This document shows positions 10,656-21,548 of a DNA stretch of 33,929 bases, in pieces. The notes under the pieces were generated by a model that searched no databases, had not been told where the DNA came from, and worked only from the letters and a program-made list of their open reading frames with translations. A program made the position numbers and the translations under genes. The DNA is taken from contig BFEA01000035.1 in the NCBI GenBank assembly GCA_003427395.1, positions 2,820,567 to 2,854,495 on the forward strand, in the 5' to 3' direction. Source of the DNA: Chara braunii. Taxonomy: Eukaryota; Streptophyta; Charophyceae; Charales; Characeae. The first letter of the stretch is position 1; every line of letters begins with the position of its first letter.

Positions 10656-11006
10656 AAAACAATGCTTGGCCTCGCAAATCAAACAAGCAAACTCTCATAA
10701 ACAAACACAATAACCAGACCATTCTGCTTAAAAACAATGTCTGGTCCTCTAGAAAACAAACAAGAAATATAACACTAAGTCATTCTGCTTAGAAACAATG
10801 TCCAACTTGAACCTTGATCGACCTGATCAGACATATGCAATACCACCTTCCGCTCACCTTTCCCCAATTCATTCCTTAGTTTGATTTCAATCACAAGACA
10901 ATATTGAGATTCATGCACGCATTCCTTTCACTTAGTCTGATTGGATTATGAAAAGAAAATAAATTGCAAGGGTCCACTCACACAGAGCATTCTGACTAGA
11001 GAGATG
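10656..11006. repeat. Array of the 20-bp motif (right part)
   Basis: Continuation of the array interrupted by the chromovirus. AAAACAATGC at 10656-10665 completes the copy cut at 1494. Further copies start at 10720 (CATTCTGCTTAAAAACAATG), 10781 (CATTCTGCTTAGAAACAATG, the consensus) and weakly at 10988 (CATTCTGACTAGAGAGATG). At 10717-10746 the flanks GACCA and TGGTC add an outer inverted repeat. Confidence 0.65.
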
Positions 11007-14000
11007 CATACATGAAAGATTAGTTGACACATACAGAGATAACACTTGTTACCTGACAGTTCTCTGCCTCCGGAACCTTGTCTAGGTTCCGACAGAGCTT
11101 CCCCGATCAGTGGGGCAACCTCCCACAAAGGCCTTGACACGGATTACAGGTTTTCAATCTCGCTTGCTACCCTCGTTTCATAACCAATGGACTAGAATGA
11201 GAGTAAGACAAGGAGAAGGAGAACCATTTAGTCGCTCAGATACAATGAGGGTGCACCAGACTTTCGTGAGAGAGCCTTGAAGCCTTGAATCGCCTGAGGG
11301 CTTGCAATGATGGTAAAGAAAGAAGTAGGATGACCAAAACACAATCAGAACGTAGAAAAACAACACCTTGACTGATCTCCACGTCGCAGCGGTAACCCTC
11401 TTGCAAAGTTTAACCACTCCCCCAAGTCAACGTGCCTCTACCTCTGATTAGATTGCAACTACCAACCTAGGAAGACCGCGTTAAAATATAGCACCCCCTT
11501 GTGCTCTATTCGATATGCGGGCATAATGTCGCAAAAAATCAGCAAAACAACAACATGTAGAACACTCGCACGTAGTAGTAATGCAAAATATCAATGTTGA
11601 GCAACAAGCTCCGCACGGTGCAGTGAAATACAGCAACGCACAACGATGCACAGTGTAAACACAACAAAACTAACCAAGCACACAACGCCGCAAGTATGAC
11701 TCTTATAGCAAGTAAACTCCCTGTCCCAAGACCGACGCCAACGTCGAGGTTCAGGTGGGAGTTGACTATTCAACCAACACAATCTGTTGCATCCGCTCGC
11801 TCCATCGGTGGTGAATAACACTCACCAACTAATGAAAAACGTAGAAGTTAATCACGGTACTCATAGTTTCACAGGTCATGGTTCATTCAACCACGACAAC
11901 ACTCAAATGACCTTTCAATCATAGTAACATAAAGTCGTGGCCATAGATCACCACAAGTGGCCCAACAGATAGGCATAAGGTAGTTGTAGCAACATTTTCT
12001 GGAGAACCTAGTTGCAACGACAGCTAAACACACAACAATAACTATAGCAGAAGCACTAGCAACACTGCCGTTGTTGGAGGAAAAATAGCAGCACTCGGAC
12101 CTGTTGATGATGACACAACTCCACGAGCCTCCGATCATGTATCTTCTGCCCATTGGATGAAGGGAGAGTCCTCAATCTTGCCACGCACGTAGATCAGTCC
12201 ACCAACTAAGGGTCATGCACCAACACCTCAATTTGTCAATCCTTGCTATGTCTGGTCCCGGCGAGCTCCCACTCGCAGCTCCATGTGGGCAACAAGGCCA
12301 CAGTCTCGAGACAAAGTAACCAAAAATTGAATGGGCTTGTTCTATACAAACGTGGTTATTGTGGAGCAATTTTTAATTCACGATCGTACCTGGAACAAAT
12401 GCGGTCATCGGGGAGGAGGCTCCGAACTTAATTCGGACCTAAAGTTGAGGCCACATGACCCCGAACACTCGAAAGATGAGCATGATCTCACAGATATCCA
12501 AGCTGCCAAGTGTCGGCAATGCCTTTTTTTTGTTGCAACAACCGTTTATCCTTTTATGGAAGGCTGCTGCGAAGCAACATGGCCACAATGATGATGAACA
12601 TGTAACCCAACTTCGGTTTCCAACCACAACGATTTGACAAAACAGCATCAGCCTCCGTTTTCGTTGCTAGCAATGCACCTGGCCACAAGCATGACCAACT
12701 TCGGATTGACACCACAAGAGTCATACTTCGGGGAAAAACAATCATAAAGATTACGATGGCTGGGAGGAGAGGACCATGACGAATCACGATGAGTAATATC
12801 GGGAGCAAAGACCATCCCGAGTCAACGTGTCGACAAGTATCATCTCAAGGAGCAGCAACAAAATCGCTAATAAGGCCTCGACGCCAAGAAGGTCGGGGTT
12901 CGAATGGTGGGCAACGCCTTGTGAAGATTGTGGCCTCAGCCACAACAAGCGTGATGAGGATCTGTATTGGGATTGAGCTCGCGTTTACCAGTAATTTGGC
13001 AAACACAATAATGAGTAACAAGGACTGGTGGAAAAATGAGCATTTTGATGATCAATATGGCGACTAACTAGTCGAAATCGACAAAACACAATCGGCAGCA
13101 CCACCACCACGATCTACACAAATACCGCCATGACCTACATATCCAATAATGAGTGCGCGGCTATGAGTCATGCTCCACTACTCATTAAATGTGCAAAATG
13201 AGAATGAAACCTATCATTAAAACAAAGAAAGATACGCCAACTTCCTACTCTCTATATCTGTGAGGCATCTGACGGGGATGTGCAACCAAGTTCGACCTGT
13301 TCCAGTCAAAATCATGAATGACCTTGCGCAGGAGATACAGCGTCAACAATCGTCCGCTGCCCTGCTACCTTTCTCTCCCTTCACGTTGTGTTTGAACGCA
13401 CCTGGTCGCTAGGCCAAGTTCATTCAAAGTTTGCGAGATAACAAAACCCAATCACTTAAAAATATAGTGCAATCGAGATGCGCAATAATGATCGGAATGA
13501 CAATCGTTCCACGGGGCAATGGTCGCAAAGAGTGAGAGTTAGCTGATAATGATGAATGTCGCGGTGATTGCAATTACGGTGTTTGCTCCCCTATACACCC
13601 AACGTGCAAAATGAGAATGAATCTGCCACTACAACTCAAAAAGATACATCTCCCCCACAAGTGGTTAACGGGGACCCTCACTTTTCGGCCCTGGGTAACG
13701 ATGAATGATCCTGAAATTAGGGTTTCAGGGTCAAATTTTGTGTTTTTTTGGAATTTTTTTTTTGCCTGTTTTTGTTTTAGGACAAGCTTGCTGTGTGTTA
13801 AATTTGGTGTCATTTGGGTTATTAGAATTTGTATTGTTAATCATCCTGGAAATCCTGAAATTTTGATGAAGTTGTTTTTTGGCAAAATTGTCTGAAAATG
13901 CACTTTTGAGTTGCTGTTTTATGTGGGTTTTTTTTTTTTTTTTGGTATTGTTTTTATAATATGTTAGTAAGAAGTGCACTCTATAGATTGGTGTGAAGTT

Positions 14001-14319
14001 TGCTTGGGATGGCCTTATGGTTTTCTTATAAACTGAGGTGAAAAATGGGGCTCGGTTAACCTTTTCTCATCTCCTCCGTGAAGCTTCTCCTCTCACGCTC
14101 AACTCCCATACACCGTATTGTCGAAACCACCCACTGACTCCAAAATTTGACTCTACCATCAGATTTGCCCAACGTCAGAACCCCCTAAAAGCATCTTTCG
14201 TTCCACCTCTTCCTCGTCGTCATCTTCTTCTTAGATCAGAAAAAACGGTCGAGAAATGACCGAGTAAATCAACTTTTGTTCCACCTCTTTATCATCCTCA
14301 TCTTCTTTGACCTCTCTGC
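11007..14319. other. Non-coding region, nothing recognised
   Basis: I see no coding domain, RNA gene or element end here. There is a short internal repeat: TGCAAAATGAGAATGAA at about 13193 returns at about 13605, and a few bases on, AAAGATAC recurs. A T-rich stretch runs from about 13740 to 13960. Near-repeats TTCCACCTCTTCCTCGTCGT and TTCCACCTCTTTATCATCCT sit at about 14200 and 14280. Open frames are short and without protein-like composition. Confidence 0.6.
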
Positions 14320-14781
14320 TGTCGGAGTAGAAACCCTTACAAGGGTATCTGCTCGAGTTGTTAGATGTCAAACGCTGTCTGACTTTTTCGTCAAATTGAG
14401 GGACTTGATGAGACTTACGTCTGCCAGAAGTTTATTCAGACTAACCTATGACCGAGAGACTATAACCTTTTTACCTTAGCCCGGATGCTTCTGATGTCTA
14501 AGAACAATGGCGATAATCGGCAGTGTGACCAATTGAATGTGGTCTTAGTAGGGTCGCGAAAGCTCACGGTCATGAGAATGCTAAAGCTAAGACCTATCCT
14601 ACCTAGTATAATGACAACCGCGTGATTCAGGGCCTATGTGAATGATAGGGATAACCGCGTCGAGTGCGCAGCCACGGTATAGCAAGGGAGGGTACTCCTA
14701 TGGGTGGACATAACCGGTAGGGCTGCAGAGTCAAAGGGTCGGGCAAGTAGTGGGTGTATGTTCTTATTAAAAAAAAAGCAA

Positions 14782-14890
14782 CTCCTTCTACACGTGTAGA
14801 AGGAGCTACCCCAGTAGGTATGAGTACCAGCCTTACACCCAGCAGATGTTGGGATCAAGCCTGGCGATACTCAGTCTTGGCTAGCTCCTT
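14782..14890. repeat. Palindrome with competing hairpin arms (5' LTR copy)
   Basis: Arm 1 and arm 2 form a 24-bp palindrome (14782-14805, CTCCTTCTACAC and its complement). Arm 2 continues AAGGAGCTACCCCAG and can pair instead with arm 3, CTTGGCTAGCTCCTT (about 14876-14890). The two hairpins cannot coexist. The 3' LTR copy keeps the same architecture with a compensated base-pair change. Confidence 0.6.
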
Positions 14891-15447
14891 TCTGGAGCTG
14901 CCTATCAGACATGGGCATGAGGCGCAACCATTTTTAGCCGCGAGATCGTCAGATCTCACAGCCAAAAACGGTTGCGCGGATACAGCGTGACCCCCACTCA
15001 GAGGATGACACGCATAAATCTAGAAATTGTCAAAAAACTTTCGATGGGAATCGAACTCGGGTCTGCATGACGAAGAAGAAGGGAGGAACGCCAGCAAAGC
15101 GAGGAGTGACAACAGTGGACTGGCTTATGCCCACAACGTTTTTTTTTTTTTTTTTTTTTGATCCACGAGCTAAAACGCCAGATGGCGCTCGAAGAACACA
15201 TAAACGACTTAATGTTCTAGAAAGCGAAGCAGGCACCCGTTGAAAACAAGCTGCCGTTTTTTTTTTTTTTTTTTAATGTCGTTTTTTTTTAGGTATGTTT
15301 AATTTTCTTTTAGATTCTTCAATTTAGATTTGTAGATTTTCTTTTAGATTTAGATTCCTTATCCTACGAGCTGCAGAAAAATGCCTATTCTTCGAGAACG
15401 AACAGACAAAGTTCACAACTGTGAATGGCCTCACAGTGCTTCTATAG

Positions 15448-15676
15448 ATAGGACAAGTAAAATCGAATGAATCTACCTCTAGAACATAGAGGTATACACA
15501 GCCACGGTCTGCAACCCTCGTTGAAACGGGCTGCAGGGCTTTGTCCGACTATTTCGTCGGGCTTTCACCAACTCATCAGGAGGTTACAACTTCGACAGTC
15601 TGGGTGAAGGTGCGTGGACAGGTTGAGCAAAGTGGAACGAATTTGTCCCTAGAACAAGGACGTATATATTGTCGCG

Positions 15677-15772
<96 letters not shown>

Positions 15773-15925
15773 GAAATGGGAGGAAACACCTACTCACTTG
15801 CAGTTGGCCCCACGCAAGTTGCAACGATAGGATGAGCAACATCGAATGGATCTATTGCTAGAACATGGAAATATGCATGGCCACGACGCCCGCTCGTTTT
15901 AGTGGAAAAAAAGTTGCATCTGCAG
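15448..15925 (+). repeat. Three diverged internal repeats in the 5' LTR
   Basis: A module built around CTAGAACA..GA..TAT..AC followed by CACG or CGCG occurs at about 15448-15534, 15609-15678 and 15825-15925; two of the three end in a stretch resembling CGTTGAAACGGGC that can form a short hairpin. All three recur in the 3' LTR at about 26158-26245, 26320-26390 and 26525-26620. Confidence 0.5.
15678..15771. repeat. Compound microsatellite (GT)n(GA)n
   Basis: About 30 GT units run straight into about 16 GA units. The matching place in the 3' LTR (26391-26478) has a few GT units and then a much longer GA tract, so the two LTR copies have evolved different arrays since insertion. Confidence 0.95.
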
Positions 15926-16088
15926 GCAAAACAAAATGAGGGTTTTTTTTGTTTTTTTTTTTCTTGCTTCTTAAATTATGTTTGCCCGTTCGTGATTGTT
16001 GAAAGCGCGAAAAACAGGGAAAGAAAGGAGCAACGCAGCTACCTCGTAGGGCTTGAAAGGAAATAACCTTTTCAGGCTGTGTCGGAGC

Positions 16089-16669
16089 ACATTCAACTCA
16101 CCACTCAAAAGACCACGAATGTTCGAGGTCGCGAGATCTAGAATCTCACGGCTCACGACGACATGTGAGAAGGAGGGACTGAGGGAGTTGGATGGAAGAG
16201 GTTGAAGAGAGAGAGAGGGTGAACGTGAGAGTTGGGTGGGAGAGGTCCTACTCCTTCCAACCTGACAACTGCCCTCCCCGTTTTTAGGGAAGGCAGAGTA
16301 AAAGGAGGGAGGGTTATTAAATGCAACTGCATGAACCTGGCTAAGAGAAGGGCCAAGAGCTGTCTCTTATACACATCTAGATGTGTATAAGAGACAGACA
16401 TTCAACTCACCACTCAAAAGACCACGAATGTTCGAGGTCGCGAGATCTAGAATCTCACGGCTCACGACGACATGTGAGAAGGAGGGACTGAGGGAGTTGG
16501 ATGGAAGAGGTTGAAGAGAGAGAGAGGGTGAACGTGAGAGTTGGGTGGGAGAGGTCCTACTCCTTCCAACCTGACAACTGCCCTCCCCGTTTTTAGGGAA
16601 GGCAGAGTAAAAGGAGGGAGGGTTATTAAATGCAACTGCATGAACCTGGCTAAGAGAAGGGCCAAGAGC
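16089..16669. other. Artefactual 272-bp duplication flanking an adaptor
   Basis: 16089-16360 and 16398-16669 are identical 272-bp copies. Between them lies a 38-bp perfect palindrome made of two Tn5 mosaic ends. The 3' LTR has the segment once and no mosaic end. The structure is what a circularised mate-pair library read leaves when the junction adaptor is not trimmed. Confidence 0.95.
16360..16397. other. Tn5 mosaic-end junction adaptor (contaminant)
   Basis: CTGTCTCTTATACACATCT is followed directly by its reverse complement AGATGTGTATAAGAGACAG. This is the Tn5 mosaic end used in tagmentation kits; back-to-back copies are the circularisation junction of mate-pair libraries. Its translations (containing SYTHLDVYKRQ) are a known contaminant signature in predicted proteins. 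Confidence 0.98.
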
Positions 16670-16931
16670 GTGCAATTAGGTTTAGTTATTTTTCTTTTTC
16701 TTTTATTTGTTTTTTTTGTTTTGTTTGATGCATTCTCGTGAGGACACTTGTTAGGGTAACTGTCAGGCTCCCGTTTTTAGAGGGAGCCTGGAATTTGAGG
16801 GGTCATAGAGAAAAAGGATAAGTGCAGTCTTTCCCCAGATTTATCTGCCCAGGGAAAGAGGTCCAGATACACCAAACTGAAAGAGATTGTATCTGTCCAA
16901 CCCCTTATCAGAAAAAAAAAAAGAAAAACAC

Positions 16932-17019
16932 TTTTGAAAATGTGAAAAGCTCAGCTACCTCGTGAAATTCCGAGATTTTGAAAATGTGAAAAGCTCAGCT
17001 ACCTCGTGAAATTCCGAGA
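16932..17019. repeat. Exact 44-bp tandem duplication
   Basis: 16932-16975 and 16976-17019 are identical. The 3' LTR has one diverged copy near 27127-27170. It may be a recent duplication or a second assembly error in the same LTR. Confidence 0.85.
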
Positions 17020-17194
17020 TAGCTGAGACAAATAAAAGAAAAATGAAAATAGGGCAGTTAAAGAAATTGCCCCTACTAAGGTTGTGGCTGTCATGCGGCC
17101 ACAATTAGCCTTTGATCTTGGCCAAATCAAGGGCTCACTCTGAGCCAACGATTTTGCCTGGGGGCTGGAGTGACGTCCAACCCTCCTCAGCCAC

Positions 17195-17201
17195 TATAAA
17201 A
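17195..17201 (+). promoter_or_regulatory. Candidate TATA box in the 5' LTR
   Basis: TATAAAA in the context CCACTATAAAACAGGCAG, about 2.9 kb into the LTR. The same box and surroundings are kept in the 3' LTR (27356-27362). A start about 30 bp downstream, in CACACAGAAAG, would place the R region here. About 17450, TTTTTCAGCGGC resembles a 3' splice site. Confidence 0.5.
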
Positions 17202-18113
17202 CAGGCAGCTGTCCCCAACTGCCACACAGAAAGCACTTGTGCTGCCACTATGTCACAAGCACACTTGAGTGTTGCTGGGCTGTTGGAGGCAACGTGGGAG
17301 GAGACTGGAGGTCTGCAGTGGAGCACGAGAGGAGGAGCAGGGCAGCCATAGGCGAGGTAGGGAGCACTCTGCTCCACTTCCCTTTGGCTGGTGTTGGTCC
17401 AGTGGAGCGGCACTCGAGACTCTGCGGGACCAAATTAATTTGACGTTGGTTTTTCAGCGGCAACGCTGGGACATCAGGACTTCACTGGTGGTCGTACCAG
17501 CGGGCAGACGTCCGCAGACTGTTTCCCCACTTCTAAGGGGAAATGCTGCCGAAATTTTTCGGCGTGAACGACAACCACTTTTGCAGCGTTAGACTGTCGA
17601 AATCGGGGTTCGTCAGGCAGGCACTAAGTGGAGGGAGAGTAGTAGATATTTTTTGTGCGACGAGGGTTTTGTCAGTAAAGGGGGAAATTGCAACGTGACT
17701 GTTGCAGCGGTACGGTAGACGGTACTAGAGGTATCGACGATAGTCTATCAATTGGACCGGGTTTGTCAAGGTGGAAAGTCATGTCGTTTTTTTTGCATGT
17801 GCTGGTTGGCGGTAGTGAGGCCATTGGCATTGGCCAAGTGGGATTTCTTGGACAGGCGAGGCATGCGAGTAGGACGGACGGTGCCAGCAGAATCGACACT
17901 CGCAGGCTTTATTTTTCTTTGTGAGGCTTGGTAGAAGTGGTTTTGGCGGGCGTGGTCATCAGGTGCTGGAAGGAATAGTGCGGGACCACCTACGACTAGC
18001 TGGGACCAGTTGGCACTAACGTGGGACTAGTGAATTTTATTTTTTTGGAATGTGTGCGGCTCGTCGTTTTCACACTTAGGGTTACCGCGTGTGAGATTTG
18101 TGAATCGGAAACA

Positions 18114-18239
18114 GATTGGAACAAGCGGTTGGCCTGAGACCTGCCTTGGGTCTGCGGTTTGCTTCGATGAAGAGTTGATTGGAACAAGCGGTTGGCCTGA
18201 GACCTGCCTTGGGTCTGCAGTTTGCTTCGATGAAGAGTA
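18114..18239. repeat. 63-bp tandem duplication in the 5' LTR
   Basis: 18114-18176 and 18177-18239 differ at one base. The 3' LTR has one diverged copy near 28340-28405. The period is a multiple of three, so the forward frame reads a repeated 21-residue peptide, but nothing else suggests coding. Confidence 0.9.
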
Positions 18240-18839
18240 TATTTTTACTTGGCTTTCTTGAGTGAGCCAGGGCGCGTTCGCAGCATATCACTCAAGGTCT
18301 ATTGATTGACTCATATTCCTTTTCACACCCGTGTGAACCCACACTTTGCTCGACCCTGTTTGTTTTGAATGATCAGAAGAAAAGGTTGAGTAAGACGTGT
18401 GTGGTCATACATGTGAAAAATGGGATCTGACGATAGTATGGGTTGCTGGATTTTCTAGACCTATGGTTATTTTTTAGTATGCACGTAGATAGAAGAATGT
18501 TTGCAAAGGAGGTTGATTGTGCCTACATGGGATGATGAAAAAGATTGTCTTCTTTCTACCTACCACCTGTTTGCGTGACAAAAAAACTTGTGTTTTGGAA
18601 ATGGTTAATTTTGTGCGAATCGTAAAACAAATTTCATTGAAAGAAAGCAGATAAAGTCAGACGGACTTAATTTTTTTCCCGAGGATTGAGCTTTTTTATC
18701 CCGAATGACCTTATCTACCTATACATGTCCAAATGATTCTCATCCTCTATCACCTTTGACTTTTTTTCGTCTAAGTTACCTTGAGCGTAAGAAGAAATGA
18801 ACTAATATATATATATATATGACGATATATATATATGTA

Positions 18840-19601
18840 CAAGGTAACCGGCGTTCGGGACGGGCCGAAAGCCCGAACCCGAACGCCCGAACGTATGGGA
18901 CCCCATGGGGATGTGTTCGGACGTTCGGGCCGAACGCGGACCCAAAAAAAAAAAAAAAAAAAAAAAAAAAACATGTCATCAAAAACATCTGAAAAACGAT
19001 ATGTTATGAAGAAAAATAAACTAAACAAGATTTGCCTGAGCATTACATCCAAATTCCTTGCCAAATTTGAAAAAAAAATAAATTATGAAAAAAAAATACT
19101 AATAAAAAAAAAAAATAATAATAATAATAATAAATTTAGTGAGTTCGCGAGCACGTTTTCGACACCGCCATCTTTGGCGATTTTTTATTTTTTTTTGGAA
19201 TAGCTAAATGCCCTAAATATTTAGATGTGTGTACTTCACATAATGCAAAACAAACTAAAAAAGTTTCAAAAAACAATAATTTTTTTTAGACCCCGAACTA
19301 AAGTGAAAACAAAAAGTAAAAAGTGAAAAAAAACGTGGGCAAGCACGTTTTGACACCGCCATCTTTGGCGATTTTTAATTCTGATTTGGCTGAGCCAAAT
19401 GACTTGAAAATTTACATACGTGTACCTCACGTCATAGAGAAGTCACAAAAAACAATTTAGAAAAAAAAAAGTATTTTTAGGCCCCGAAATAATTTTTGGC
19501 GGGGGTCGAATGTCGTCGGGTTCGGACCCCGTACGGGACCCCGAACGCCCGTACGTACGGAGGTCTGCGCAGGGACCTCCGTACGTATGGGCTGGTAACC
19601 C

Positions 19602-19603
<2 letters not shown>
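18840..19603. mobile_element. hAT-like non-autonomous DNA element
   Basis: Present in the 5' LTR and absent from the 3' LTR, where an uninterrupted (TA)n tract stands at about 28964-28995. The ends are imperfect inverted repeats: CAAGGTAACCGGC on the left and CAGGGTTACCAGC as the complement of the right, 10 of 13 matching. Flanking 8-mers TATATGTA and TATATATA fit an 8-bp target duplication inside the microsatellite, as hAT transposases make. Next to both ends are dense GTTCGG/CGAAC words (18850-18940 and 19500-19560), like hAT subterminal repeats. The inside has a 28-base A-run and a diverged tandem repeat with GACACCGCCATCTTTGGCGA at about 19160 and 19351. It encodes no transposase. Confidence 0.7.
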
Positions 19604-19637
<34 letters not shown>

Positions 19638-20764
19638 CTTGAGGTGAAAAAGTTATCTCTTTCAAAGAAGCATCTGAGGTGGGGGTTCGTTGCTTTAGGA
19701 GTCGACCCTGTTATCGACCAAGAGTGGACCGTTCTACGGGGGGATACTTTGTCGATTCGGTGGAGACGGCCCCGACTTCTGAAATCCGAGTCGTGTGCTC
19801 GGACGAGGAGGAGAAGTACCTCAGACCACTTCCAAGAGGGAGAGGCATGCAACATTTCAAGCAATGCACCTGATCAAGAATCATCCGCAAAGCAGTCTGT
19901 CATCCAAAAAGATTGGAAATGTATGAGTGTGTGCGTGCCTAATCTTCGGTCGACAATAGGATGGAATGAATGACTTTGGCAGTGCATCTCATCAAGTCAA
20001 AACTTGGGCAGTACAACTACCTTGTCGGTTGCATCTATGTTATTATCGAAAGTCAACTCCTCGTTGGCGGCTGTATGATTTTTGTGCAGTTCGACTTGGG
20101 GTGGTTGAATTTTATTTTGATCTTGTGTGTTTGGATGTACTTTATGATGATTCAAATTTTTTCGATTATTATTTCATATGGGATATACATTCCTATTGAC
20201 TATGGTCGCTTTCCTTTTTGATATAATTATGTGTGGTTGTTATAACTTTCTTTTGACCAGTGTTTAAAAGGACAAGGGGGTTTCGCGCTTGGTTAAGACC
20301 GTCCTTGTCGACCGGCGTACGATTTGTACTTAGGATATCAACGCCCTAAGGAATAGACGACGCCCTAATTCAATAGGCGTTTTAACTGCGCATACCTATA
20401 CTACAGCGAGCGAGCAAACACCCTCGACCGACCCACCTCTGCAATTGCATTTAAAAGTTTTTGCATGTGGGTCAGTTGCTCGGTAGGGATATGCCCCTAA
20501 GGGTGGTGACAACCCCTTAGGGAAACAAGTTGTGCCCTGCGGGAACCTATCCGGTCGTAGGGGACCATGGGAAGTACAGTTGGCGCATCCGGCTAGAGCG
20601 GCAAAGGGACGACGCGACTGGGGTCGTCTCGGCGGTTCGTGGGAATATTTATGCGTCGTTTCGAAGTTGTGTCTGTATTATTTTTGTTCAAACTTGTGCG
20701 TGACACGGTTGGGAGGGCTCTCGCCTCTTCGCGAGAAAATGCAGGGCCTGATGAGCTCAACAGT

Positions 20765-20781
20765 TGACGCCGTTGTCGGGG
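20765..20781 (+). promoter_or_regulatory. Primer binding site, tRNA-Asp type
   Basis: TGACGCCGTTGTCGGGG begins two bases after the 5' LTR. The plant primer site complementary to the 3' end of tRNA-Asp is TGGCGCCGTTGCCGGGG, so 15 of 17 bases agree. The 3' LTR is followed by unrelated sequence, as expected if this site belongs to the element interior. Confidence 0.78.
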
Positions 20782-21003
20782 GTAACGACAAACTACTGTT
20801 TTCCCTGGTGGAACGACACTCGGATGATTTAGTTTTAATGGTTTGTATTGGATTATAAATATTTGTTTATATAATATATAAATGGAGTTTGAAATTCCTT
20901 AACAATTTTATAGTATTGAGATTTCTAAAGGTTTACGTGAGTTTTATCCTCAAAAAATTATTAATAACTGAATTGTTCGATTATTAATATAAATTTATGC
21001 CTT

Positions 21004-21434
21004 TTGCAGGGCGACACGATGACCAAAGGAGCTCTTGCTCACATGTTTCCTCTCTTCAAAGGTAGCAGGGTTGTTGAGTTTTTGCAAACATTTCAAAACT
21101 TAGCAATGTTAATGCTTTGGGTGGAGCCCTTTTTTGTTTTTAATTTTGTTGCCGAAGGGTTGAATTCCGATGTTTCACTTCTTTTAAGAGGCCTGAAACT
21201 TGGAGCGAGTCTGAAAAACTGATGGCTACATAGTTCTCTAAATCATCTAAAAATGGGGATAGTAAGGAAAAAATAAAGATAGTGAAATTCGGAAGTAAAG
21301 AGCAGACTGAATCCGATCAGTTAAAACGACCTCGCAAACTTATTAAGGCTGAAAGGGTCGCTCGGAACTTGACTCAAGGGGGTCAAGGGACTCAAGCTAC
21401 GGTCACAACATCACCACAGGATGATCAAAATTAG
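21004..21434 (+). pseudogene. Gag-like remnant in the giant-LTR element
   Basis: The frame 21004-21222 reads MFPLFKGSRVVEFLQTFQN near its start, which resembles the F-x-G-x-x-x-x-EFL-xx-F start of Ty3-type gag cores. From about 21185 the sense moves to another frame: RPETWSESEKLMAT, a stop, then a 66-codon open stretch (21234-21434) that is lysine/arginine-rich and ends SPQDDQN. A frameshift and a stop break it. CTTTTGCAGGG just before 21010 could be a 3' splice site. Similarity is judged by eye only; identity as gag rests mainly on position after the primer site. Confidence 0.4.
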
Positions 21435-21548
21435 TTTCGGGGAAATATTAGAATCCTCTTTAACGTATATGAACAAGGTGAATGTTCGACTCAAAGGGAT
21501 TACATGAAGAAAATGCATTATAAACTTTGAAGATGTGTATACTATGGT

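Larger units (their letters stand above)
1490..10660 (-). mobile_element. Ty3/gypsy chromovirus, near full length, inactive
   Basis: A complete LTR retrotransposon on the minus strand. In its own direction the order is 5' LTR (9487-10655), primer site, leader, gag, protease, reverse transcriptase, RNase H, integrase, chromodomain, 3' LTR (1495-2759). The order RT-RNase H-integrase and the C-terminal chromodomain place it among the chromoviruses. It sits inside a copy of the 20-bp motif array; flanking GAAAC (1490-1494) and AAAAC (10656-10660) are a likely 5-bp target duplication with one change. Once a 96-bp apparent assembly duplication is removed, the two LTRs have the same length (1169 bp). 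The first 125 bp differ at 5 positions, so the insertion is not recent. Several stops and frameshifts make it non-functional as read. Confidence 0.95.
14320..20762 (+). repeat. 5' LTR of the giant-LTR element
   Basis: Starts TGTCGGAGTAGAAA and ends GAGCTCAACA. Relative to the 3' LTR it contains an extra hAT-like insertion (18840-19603), an adaptor-linked 272-bp duplication (16089-16669), a 44-bp tandem duplication (16932-17019) and a 63-bp tandem duplication (18114-18239). It lacks the mitochondrial insertion; the corresponding empty place is within about 15255-15325. Sequence at 19604-20762 matches 28995-29936, except that about 170 bp around 20160-20345 are missing from the 3' LTR. No protein-coding gene is apparent. 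Confidence 0.75.

Noticed and set aside
10966-11160. Possible start of a related LTR (TGCAAGGGTCC resembles TGCATGGGTCC)
   Set aside because: Similarity to the chromovirus LTR fades after about 11 bases and no end is found.
12420-12450. Small inverted repeat TCCGAA/TTCGGA
   Set aside because: Only six base pairs; expected by chance in a window of this size.
15046-15063. tRNA B-box-like sequence (minus strand GAGTTCGATTCC), also at 23903-23920
   Set aside because: It is kept in both LTRs, but no A box lies at the right distance and no cloverleaf folds, so neither a tRNA gene nor a SINE is supported.
16153-16675. Open frames containing SYTHLDVYKRQ
   Set aside because: They are translations of the Tn5 mosaic-end adaptor joined to genomic sequence.
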